DNA of 64,000 bases. It comes from Macrosoma leucophasiata. Lineage: Eukaryota > Arthropoda > Insecta > Lepidoptera > Hedylidae. The translations under genes were made by a program, and so were the position numbers. The notes under the pieces were generated by a model. That model searched no databases. It was not told the DNA's origin and saw only the letters and a list, made by a program, of their open reading frames with translations. Numbering within the stretch: position 1 is the stretch's first letter; each line of letters starts with the position of its first letter. Where the stretch lies: NCBI GenBank assembly GCA_036365455.1, contig JAWQUS010000010.1, forward strand, positions 18,772,501 to 18,836,500, in the 5' to 3' direction. Shown in pieces: positions 44,618-55,100 of this stretch.

Positions 44618-46162
44618 CTACGCTGCGTTTGCCGATACGTGGTCTCCACTCGAGAACCTTTCTGCCTCAGCGGCTGTCATTCGCCGAGCTATGTGCCCTA
44701 ACCATTGCCACTTCAGCTTGGAAATCTGCTTGGCTATGTCAGCGACTTTCGTTCGCCTACGGATCTCCTCATTTCTGATTCGATCCAGTAGGGAAAAGCC
44801 GAGCATAGCCCTTTCCATGGACCGCTGAGTGACTTGCAGCTTTCGTACGAGACCACGAGTGTGAGAGACCACGTCTCGGCACCGTAGGTCATCACCGGTA
44901 AAACGCACTGGTTAAAGACTTTCATCTTCAAGGACTGCGGGATGTTTGACGAGAAAACGCTCCTTAACTTCCCGAACGCTGCCCAGCCGAGTTGGATTCG
45001 GCGAATGACCTCTTTCTCGAAGTTCGACCTGCCTAGTTGTATGGTGTGTCCTAAATAGACATATTCGTCGACAACTTCGAGGATCGAGTTCCCAACGGAT
45101 ACTGGAGTGGGCGATACAAGGTTATTAAACATGACCTTGGTCTTATCCATGTTCATTTTAAGGCCCACTCTTTGGGACACTCGATTGAGGTCTTCGAGCA
45201 TTGTGCTGAGATCTTCCAGCGACTCTGCCATGACTATAATATCGTCGGCCAACCGAAGGTAAGGTATGTATTCGCCGTTGACATTGCTGCCTAGTCCTTG
45301 CCATTCCAGGAGCTTGAAGGCATCTTCCATTGTATTGGTGAAGAGCAGGGGTGTGAGGGTCCTACTCCCCTCTGCAAAGGAATCGCCCTCGTGCATTGGT
45401 TCTGTACTCGGACTGACATGGTGGCGTTTTTATACAGACACTTCAACACTTCGATGTACCGATAGTCAATGTAGCAACGCTGTAAAGACTGAAGCACAGC
45501 CCAATGTTTCAACCGAATCAAAGGCTTTCTCATAGTCCACGAACGCTAAGCATAATGGCCGGTTATACTCCTCGGACTTCTGTATAACCTGCCGCAGCGT
45601 GTGTATGTGGTCTATGGTACGATAGCCTTTTCGGCTGGGAGTCATCAAACCTGTGAGCGAGACGGTTCGTGATCACCCTCGAAAACAGCTTGTAGACATG
45701 GCTCAGAAGCGAGATGGGTCTATAGTGCTTCAATAGGGCTTTATCACCTTTTTTGAAGAAAAGCACCACCACGCCTCTGTTCCATGCTTCTGGCGTAGTA
45801 CCTTCGAATAGGACGGAATTAAAGAGCTTCTGAAGGACTTTCAATAACGGTGATCCATCCGCTTGCAGAAGCTCTGTATTTATTCCGTCCTCTCCAGGCG
45901 CCTTGTTGTTCTTAAGCTGTTTGAGGGCTATCCTAATCTCGTACAGGCTGATGTCCGGGATATCTTCGGTATAGTGTCGGGTTAATTTGGCTCTCGGGTC
46001 TCTGACCAAATCAGAGGCAGGTTGTGCGACCGAGGTATATAACTGCCCATAGAACCTCTCGATCTCCCGCAATACCTCAGGCTTAGTCGACGCTAAACTG
46101 CCATCCTCTGTCTTTAGCTGCATCAGCCGGCTCTGTCCAATAGACAGATCCCTTGCAAACAC
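44618..46162 (-). pseudogene. RTE LINE reverse transcriptase, multiply frameshifted
   Basis: Fragments in different frames cover the RT: 46162-45563 (N-terminal part with NNKAPGEDGI and HYRPISLLSHVYKLFSRVI), 45648-45466 (AFVDYEKAFDSV), and 45396-44734 (LRLADDIIVM catalytic box, thumb, AETWSLT). The frame at 44908-44618 carries KLKWQWLGHIARR. A short deletion near 45640 removes the residues between the FDD-like segment and GYRTIDHIHT, and one near 45350 removes the QGDV segment. The catalytic box here is the normal ADD form, unlike copy 1. Confidence 0.8.
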
Positions 46163-46421
46163 TTTGGAGCCCTTGTTTTGCTCTATCGTTTCTGTTGGAT
46201 CTGTCTATTAAGTTGCCGGTATTTTTCAGCTTCATCAGAGGTCTGCAGTGTCATTAAGCGTCGTTCTGCCATAAGGTTGAGGGTTTGATGGGTAAGTTTT
46301 TGAGGTCTTTTTCGTCGGCGAGTTTTAAAGTATTTATACCCCACCGACTGGGCAGTTTCTACCAACCTATCATTCATATCGTCCACTGAGATGCAATCCT
46401 CCAGGCAAGCAAAGCGATTTT

Positions 46422-46856
46422 TCAATTCGGAGCTGGGTTCCGATTCCCACATCCAAATTGCCCCACTCTCAGCTCATTATCGCATCCCTTGCCCAGCTTT
46501 GCGTTGAAGTTTCCCATTACAACAGTGAAATACGTTTTGGAAGTATGTATGGCCCTACTTATGTCCTCATACATAGCTTCCACCTCGTCGTCCGGGTGTG
46601 CCGAGGTCGGTGCGTAGACCAGGATGACCTTCAAGGAATATCTCTTGGATATTCTGAGTATCAGGTACGCGACCCTACTCGACACACTCGTGATGCATTC
46701 AATGTTGTTAACGAAAGACTTGTGGACGATAAACCCGATACCACCTTGGGACTGCTGGTCGCCCTCCCGGTAGTAGAACAAGTTGCCAGACTTCAGAGTT
46801 ATCGTGTCCTTTCTCTCTTTACGGACTTCAGATAGACCTAAGATGTCCCAGTACAA
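46422..46856 (-). pseudogene. RTE LINE endonuclease, central part
   Basis: 144 open codons: WDILGLSEVRKER (catalytic Glu), GGIGFIVHKSFVNN, LKVILVYAPTSAHPDDEVEA and VVMGNFNAKLGKG. In active relatives the last motif is usually GDFN, so the Asp appears changed to Asn, which should abolish cleavage. The frame ends near 46422, where the endonuclease C-terminus is deleted and joined to the RT linker (NRFACLEDCISVDDMN on the - strand at about 46420-46380). Confidence 0.8.
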
Positions 46857-46858
46857 CT

Positions 46859-48849
46859 AGTTCAATTCAAAATTTTTTCGCAAGGCCAAGATCGTGAACT
46901 CATTTTATGAAGTATCGGCAGTCCACGTTCTAATATATAGTGTCACGTTCAATTTTACCTAACCTCATTCAATTTCAAACAATTTTTTGTTTGTTTCAGA
47001 TCTTCAGTGCAATCAAGGAACCATTCAGACCAAAGTGTTTATGAGTGTCCAAAATATAATTGAAAATGATAGACGATAATTGAAAGATAAAACTTAATTT
47101 ACCTTTTTTCAAATAATATCAGTGAAACTAATCATGGGAAGCATGAGGTCCTCGTTTTAGTTTCTAAGGGCTACAAAGCTCCAAAACCACATTCGAACTC
47201 TCGATGCTAAATTACAGACTCGTCTCAACGCATTTTTTGAAACAGCCGTAAAATTTTTGGCAGTAAAACATCTATAGACAGTCTGTGCCGAACCAATATG
47301 TGCCGTGATCGCGATATGCCGGTGCAGAGGAGTGACATCATCAAATAAACAGTTCCATACAGACTGTAGCTAAGCTTAGTGTAGTGTTAACTTCTCCGTC
47401 AAGACGGCGCTCGAGTATAGGCTGCCGTTTCGTTTTGTTTATTTCATTTTGTTTTACATCAAAGGATAAGCAATAGCCCGGTGGTTTAGTGATTGGTTGT
47501 GGATTATCGGAGGGGTCCTACCCGTAGTTGGACCCCAATCAGTCGACCCTGGCCAGTCGTAGCCGGGACAACATTTCCAGAATCTTGGACTCCATAGTAG
47601 GCGCTGCGAGATATTGCATTGTAAGTACAAACATACATACACAATGTGAAGATATATACACGTCACGTTGTCATTTTTTTGGTGTGTAACTGTCGCGAAG
47701 GTATTTCATAACTCTTATATAGTGAAAAAAATCACTTGCGCATTAGATTATTCGTACAATACCTACATTCATGATAAAAGCTACTTTCAGAACATTGATT
47801 TTATTTATCTGTGACGAAAGAAAAGGTGAACCAGTGGAACTACTTCCAAAATAGAAACATAGATAAACATTTTCAACCACTAAGCTATTATTTTTAAAAA
47901 TGAATACCAACTGCGATTAATTGGCGCTAAACAAACGGAGGGTGCCAACCATTGTTTAACTTTATTTATTCAGCTATGTCAGTATCGGTAATAATTTAAT
48001 TTCAGAATACAAACGGCTGAAAACTTTGGAAATCAGCCATTTAATTTCAAGTCTAGAATTCTAAGTCAAGCCATGGTTCTGTTGGATATTTATCAGGTAT
48101 TATTCAAATTGATACGTGACGGGTTTTGAAATAGAGACATTCCGTAGTTTTTTTTCCTATTCACTCACAATTTTTTATATTATAATATCAAATTACGAAT
48201 ATAGCTTTATATTCGCTTCGCAGAAGGGTACTGGAACAGTTATTTTTCTATTTTCTTTTGTTGGAAGAAGAAACATTTTATGGCTTGATATTAATTGCTT
48301 ATTTAGAAAATTACACCTGCAATAATCTTTATTCACTGAATTATAAAGATATCGTTGTCACAGGTGTACTAACATCTGTTACTTACAGATTCTGACGCCA
48401 TATTGTGTGTGAGCACGTGAAGGTCACCGTTTTCAGACATATCTATTCTATTTTATGATCTTATGAAAGTTAAATTAGGTTGCCTGATATAAGTGAAGGT
48501 AGGCACTTTATGGCTTTCGTAGCTCTATGTCGTAGCTTTTCCAGTAACCTTAATATAATAATGTGTAGGACATAAAATCCGTGTCGTAGACAATGTGATA
48601 TTACGCTTACGTAAATTCTGACGTGCATATAGAGGCAACACTTAGAACTAATGCTTTTAAGCAAAATATTATATTGAAAGCATATAACGTACTTATATGT
48701 ACATATGTACTATACAAGTTGTACTACATTTTATGTCATTACATTCACAAATCGAAAGTTATCATCACAGACAACATTCGCTTCCTCATCCACAGTCCTA
48801 TGGACATATCAAAGGAAACATTTCAATGCATACACCGATACATTAACCA
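46859..48849. other. Unassigned sequence upstream of FAM13
   Basis: Nothing coding is recognised. Near 47470-47580 a GGTGGTTTAGTGATTGG segment and a GC-richer body look like a tRNA-derived repeat seen once only. Several ORF-length AT-rich frames lack splice or motif support. Confidence 0.3.
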
Positions 48850-48975
48850 TCAATATGATAGGGTTACGGACAGACTGAGTGCTCGAGCGAGCGGCGGGTA
48901 GTAATATCTGGGCTCGGGTGGCGTGCGCAGTGCTGCGAGCGGGAGCGGGAGCGAGAGCGCGAGAGGGAGGAAGAT
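48850..48975 (+). promoter_or_regulatory. FAM13: GC-rich promoter-like patch / 5' UTR of FAM13 exon
   Basis: Abrupt rise in GC just before the ATG at 48976, with GAGCGG repeats that turn into GAGAGGGAGGAA. An in-frame TAG at 48859-48861 bounds the frame upstream. The stretch is either the 5' UTR of an alternative first exon, or coding Glu-Arg repeats if an internal exon begins at the weak acceptor GTGCGCAG (to 48930). Confidence 0.4.
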
Positions 48976-49131
48976 ATGGCGGCGCCCGAGTGCGAGCGAG
49001 AGGCCCGCAAGCGACGCGAGCGCCGAGACTCCGGGTGCGCACACGAGCGCAAAGAGCGACGGCCACACAGCGAAGAGCGTCCACCCCCACCGCCACCGCC
49101 GCCGCCGCTACACGACTATAACAGACTTGAG
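48976..49131 (+). CDS. FAM13: FAM13 exon 1 (visible), with poly-Pro run
   Basis: ATG start in the context GAAGATATGG, 52 codons, donor GAG|GTAGTT. The peptide is MAAPECEREARKRRERRDSG, then a charged stretch, nine consecutive prolines and LHDYNRLE. The upstream frame is open for 38 more codons of Glu-Arg repeats, so the true start could lie earlier if the exon is internal. The ATG was chosen because the upstream acceptors are weak. Confidence 0.6.
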
Positions 49132-52100
49132 GTAGTTACATTAAGTCGGTTTCTGACTCTATGAAGTGTATTATACATAATGATGTGTCAATATGATGAA
49201 AATTCTTTCCCATGCTATCATTAACATTAGGAAGTAATAATATAATTTACCTACCACCATGTCCCACGAGAAAGCAAGGTTCTATGGCTGTTGTATTATG
49301 ATGTTATATTATGGTGGTTGTCGTTCCTATGTATACCTAGCTAGAGGATATCTAGGTAAAAAATATTAAAATAATTAAGAAACATGAAATGTTAAAAACA
49401 TACACATCTGTGGCCTGTATTGCATATAGGCAGTCAGTAGTGCTCAGTAGTGCTTCCCAAAGAGTGGGCCTTAAAATAAAGATGGACAAGTCGAAGATCA
49501 TGTCAAATGTCCATATTACACCCGCTCCTGTTATGGTTGGGTACCTGGGACCAACGTGATACTTGGTAGGTGCTACTTCGAGAAAAAGTAGAGGTCGATC
49601 GCCGAATTCTACTCGGTTGGGCAGCGTTCGTATCTAAAGTAGCCAGGCGGGGCCCATAGAGCAGAAGAGTTTTCGAGTGGAGATCGTCAACCTGCTCACG
49701 AGTGGAGATCGTCTCATTGTGATCGTCAACCTGCATGCCATGCGTGGCGATGATGTTATAACTCCCCATCTATTCGATTTTATGATCAGATGGTGCTGAA
49801 TTGTACAAAAAATTGGGGTAGGCTAATGCTGAAATGATGATGATGATATACAAATAGGAGTGCGTAGGGAGGGATGTTCTCAGAGCCATTGATTTTGGTA
49901 CTTTACGGTCTTTGCCATCCCGTAACGTAAGGCGTGTTACTAAAATAAATTATAGTATCATTATTTATCTTGCCAGTCGGAGCGTCGCGCCGAACGCCTG
50001 TCGCGAGCTCGTCGGCCTCAACTCGGCGCTAAACGACGGCGCGCACCAGCGCGTCTTCCGCGCCAGCCCAAAGAAAACGACTACCACATCGAAGACTACC
50101 GATGTGGCACGCCACCGCACTTTGAACATGTCGTGCTGCAGAAACCAGAATGTAAGTGTCGTATATTTTAATTGTTTTATTCGATAAATACATTTATAGT
50201 GATTTACTGGTAGTAGAGTTCCAGTGACGTAATACGAGGGCAATACCGTAATAATAAATGTATGTCATAGTATAGCTATAGTTACAGTATATATATAGGA
50301 TAATAAAGATGTAATTGGCGACGGCCTCAGTCCTCGATTATAGTATAACGAGACAAGATCTCACCCCATCCCAGGTGGCAGTCAGCAGAGTCACTAATCA
50401 TAAATATGAACTGCATATTTGTTTGCCTCTTTCATAACATAGTAAAGTACAATGTTTTTAATATGACCAGTCTGTGAGGAGCCCGAACGGGTGTCACCCC
50501 GGGCGCATTGCGAAGAGGCAGAATACGTACGCCGCGACGAACGCAGCGCGGCCCCGCGCCGTGCACAGCCCAGCCCCGACAGGCGCCTCGAGAAGATTAA
50601 TAAGAAGGTAAGTTACAGCTCTTCTGATATAAAATTCATCGTCCCTCCATCACTTCGTATCATCTCAGAATGCCAACTTCGCAAAATGCCAACCGCTCGC
50701 AAAAAGACAACTTCCGTTTACCCTTATAAAATATGTTTTAGTTAGCTTAGAGACTGAAAACGCTCATTGAGTCCATATTATGTTTTACCTAAATCAAAAT
50801 ACCGCAATCCTATGAAATGTGTAGTGGCCCGTATGTTCATTGACCACTATGCGTCGTGCTAATTATGGTCATCTTATTCTTATAAATGTTTATACTGCAT
50901 ATTATTATGTACCTATATAGTCGATAGACTAGTGCGCTGCGTATTGGAGGGGCTAAAAGTGATGATCCATAAACATACAATCACAATCAGTAGAATATGA
51001 AGCATTCATCATGACAACCGTCATAGTTTTAAGATATAAAAAATACGAGTGACAATTTTTTTTTAATCGTTACAGATCAACATCCTCAAGAAGAACATAA
51101 CAAAATACGAGAACGAATTCGAAGCACAAAATGGATACCCCATCACACCGAGCGATCGCATCACAGATATTCAGCTCACCCGCATGTATGAGAATCTTCA
51201 GCGGCTACAATCTGAGAAAAAATCCCTCAAAGCAGACCCAGTGGAACATGCTCTGAAAGCTCAAGCAGCTAAACTGCAAAAGGAGAGAGATGATAAACTG
51301 GATAACGCTTTGAAAAGTGACAAAGCTATGCCGGACCTTGTGCGTGATATTGAAGAGGTAATTACTTTTCATTTTCAGTATAAGCTTCAGGGTTCGAGGT
51401 ATGGACCATTAACTGATATAGAGATTTTCTACTAGAGAACACTCCCAAAGATATTCGCAGAGTATGGTTAGTTAGTACTGAAATGTAAAGAGTGGTAAAA
51501 GCTAAAGTTGGAGATAATTGAATGCGCTTATAAATTACGAGCATAATATGATAACTTTCACTTGTATCGAAAATGTCCTCACAGTAAGTGTAGGTACTGA
51601 CGCCAGTTTTTTTTAATATTTCGTGTATGTACGAAGTACAGACATAACATGAGAGTCAGGTTTATATCATTACTTGTCCAATTTGTTTCACCGATAACTG
51701 ATCTCAAAAAATACCATTTCGTAACGCTTTGTTGTCTCCTATGAATTAAAAAAAAAAACGTAACTTCACGCCTGTAATCCCCGAAGGGGTAGGCAGAGGT
51801 AAATGCATGCATTCAATCTGTATGATTGCAAACACTCACGACTCGCCGGTTACGTTTTGGCCCATGTAACAGGTGGCAAACCTGTTGCCATCTCCGGGCA
51901 CATTACCAAACTCCGGGATACTGGGAAACTTCCAGAAAATGGAAAAATCCCAATAGAAGCAGAGATAAAGGATTTTAAACCGTTATCTCTGATAGTCCAG
52001 GTATAGGTTATCTCAGGTATGTACTATCGTGCGGAAAACGGACCTCACGGACACCTCCACGGATTTGCCCCACTACATAGCAGGCCGCCTGACGGGAGGG

Positions 52101-55100
52101 CACTCCCGCGCGAAATCCTCTCCGTGGTATCAACCCGGACACCCCGGGACGCCGACGTATGTCCGAGCCCCGATCCCGAATCGTGATCCGATACGTTAGT
52201 GAGCCAAGCTCGGCCGGGCTCGCCATTAGATGCAGAGCTCTGTCTTTTCTCTGTTACCTGTTACGTTTTATGTCTGTTTTATGTGTCTCGTTGTGTGTCA
52301 CATAAATGTTTCTTATCTTATCTTATCTTATCTTATCTCTGTGACGATGTCACGCAACCTGCCCGACCCGGGTTCGATTCCCGGACGTGGGGGCTTCCAT
52401 CGGGGATGCGGTCGCGGGTCCGACTACGGTCCGGGCTACGACCGCGCAATATCTGCGGGCGTTGCCACTGGAGTGGTGGATGCTCGCCCCTGTTGGCTTC
52501 CCAAAACTCGACGCTGGGCGACGGAAGCCGCCGCAGCGACGCCACTTCGCGCCGTGACGACACCCCCGCCGCCGCAATACCAACCGCCGCGGCACCGCTG
52601 TCATCGCGGCACCACCACACTTGGGAGGCGCCTACTCCGTCGCTGCGCCCTAATCGGCGACGCGGCGCTTACCACTGCGCCACCCAGACAAGACGCCGCT
52701 CCCATTACTATGGGAGCAGAAGATGCCGAGGAAAAGGGGCACGTGCCTCGAATCCTATACCGCGCCGCGCGCTAGCGCGCGCGACGAATCACGACGACTG
52801 AGGCTGTTTAATTTGAGGATAACGTGTGTCAAATAAATTGGTTAGAGCTTCAGTGATGGAGCTCGAGGGCGAAGAAACCAACTACCCAATCTATTTTCGC
52901 TAAATCTCTGGTTTTATGAGAAGTTTATAGGCTATACTATTCTATCGATGTAAAGCATCAATATAAACTATATGCTTATTTGTCACTTCATGATACAAAG
53001 AAACATAGGATACCTCTTGAACCACACAAATATGTCTTCATTTGTTTTGTAGTGGGTCGAAAGCTGTCGCATATCGTCTGGGCGATCAAGTACACCTGAA
53101 ACCAATTGGAGTGCATCTCAACTGGCAGCGGAGAAGTATTGCGTACAACGAGCGTTACTGCGCCTAGAAGCAGCTAGAGGGAGACCGCCAGCTCATTCGG
53201 CTGACCGTGGAGCCGCCAGACACTTGTATGAGAGATATAGAGCTGTGAAACGGGCTTTGGCTACGTCCAGACCTGATGCTGTGAGTAATGAATAATTTGA
53301 TCTATTAATTGACGTTATTTTGTTAAATGCTGCCAGAATTTGGTCCTGGCCTTAAATGTAAGCCGTATCGTATGGATACTATGGATAGGTATTTACATAA
53401 CTCTAAAACGAGCTTCAGCTTTTTCAATTCTTGTGTAGATGTTCTCGTACGAAGTATCGAGTAAAAGACACTATTTAATAACGTAACTTCACGCCTGTCA
53501 TCCCCGAAGGGGTAGGGAGAGGTAAATGCATGCATTCAATCATAAATGCGAACACCCACGACTCGCCGGTTACGTTTTGGCCCATGTAACAGGTGGCGAA
53601 CCTGTTGCCATCTCCGGGCACATTACCAAACTCCGGGGTACTGGGAAACTTCCAGAAAATGGAATAATCCCAATAGAAGCAGAGATAAAGTATTTCAAAC
53701 CGTTATCTCTAATATCCCCCTACCCGGGAATCGAACCCAGGACCTCCAGCGTAATAGTATTTAATAACCTAACAGCATATTACCATAAAATATAGTTTTT
53801 CTTTTAAGTAATGGTAACAGATGTCTTAAATTAGTTCAGGGGTGTCAATATTACTGATACTAAATACGGGGCATGTTTCAGGTGGGCACAAATGGAGAAT
53901 TAGCAACGATCCACGAACATGAGACGATGCTGTTCAACTCCAGTGTGGACAGCTCCAGTGACTCACAAGAAAAACCCTCTGATTCGTCTCAGGTAAAGGA
54001 TTATCTTCTTCTTTATGTTATACGTTAAATGATACAGCGGCATAATTTATTCAGGGTTAGGTGTAGGAAATTATTTGCACGAAACCTACCTTTGAATTGG
54101 ATGACATGACATATCTATTGGTTGCAGCATGTGTTTGCTACCAACAAAACACTTCGGATAATTCTACCGATAGAGGAGTTGCCCAAAGTCTATTTTTCGC
54201 TCCATCCTTTCTTTTAATCTATGAACATTTAAGAATCCTTTATCATAATTTTCAGGATACCACCGAGACACCGATACAGTCGCCACCAGTACAGTCACCG
54301 CCGCTCCAACCGTCGCCGGTGACGTCACCACCGCTGCTATCGCCGCCGACTCGTGACGCCGAAGAATTGCCGTCCTCGACGTCGTCAGCCCAGTCTGTGA
54401 CCACGAGTGAGGACGCCGCTCCCTCAAATGAAGGCCTGCATTACCTGAGTATCGAGGAACTCGTCAGGGCTTTAGCTGAGGCCAAATTGTTGAAATGTGT
54501 ATGTATTCAGAACAATAGCAAAGATGTAAAGTAACTACCTTTTTCTCACGTCTTCTCTGAATAGAAAAGATACGTCCGTTCTCGTAGGATATGGGTAAAT
54601 CTTTCCTTTAGAAGGAAACGTTTTCTTCAGTTTCCATAGGAACCTACACGTCGAATGTTCACCTAGTCTGTGAGCACGAGCAACACCGCACGTTCAATGA
54701 CCGTCTGCATTATAAGAGTGTCGTGGAACTCGACAGGCAAATTTTAGCTGATTAGCTTAGGCAAATTTGTTGAAATATTTAATTTTATTTTTATTTACAT
54801 ATGTAAATACTCAGGTCAATAATAAAGGTGTTATAAGAATATAGCTTTTGCTCGCATATAAAAAAGGGAATCCTCAGCTCTCTCGTTGGATCCGATACCG
54901 TGCTACGGCATATTGGTTCCCTATTTGACCGCAAATAAATATAGAGGAATGAACTGTGATCACATTATGGACCATGAAGAAATAAATGGCATTATAAAGT
55001 CTTATAACGTGATAATAATAGTTGTTTATATTTTGCCGACACTTATCAGTGAGATGCCATTGAACCTGAAATGGTCGAACGTTTATTTATTTATAGGTAC

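Larger units (their letters stand above)
44478..46858 (-). mobile_element. RTE/BovB-type LINE, copy 2, degenerate
   Basis: Same element as 7669-10515, about 90% alike by eye. The 3' end (left) has the CATCATATCAGCCATAGGAC block but only a minimal CAT tail. It keeps a longer middle part of the endonuclease than copy 1 but lacks the endonuclease C-terminus (deletion near 46430-46450), and the RT region is broken by several frameshifts. Different lesions in the two copies show that they decayed independently after separate insertion. Confidence 0.8.

Noticed and set aside
48809..49096. Three overlapping open frames on the - strand and two others on the + strand around 48.85-49.1 kb
   Set aside because: Shadows of the GC-rich FAM13 exon and its upstream patch. 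Only the + strand frame with ATG at 48976 joins the next exon in phase.
49912..50187. Frame giving MPSRNVRRVTKINYSIIIYL across the exon 2 acceptor
   Set aside because: It reads through the intron and uses a different frame from the one that joins exons 1 and 3.
52199..52801. 200-codon + strand open frame and overlapping frames in the GC island
   Set aside because: High GC removes stop codons from several frames at once. It crosses a (TCTTA)n tract and has no splice sites or domain.
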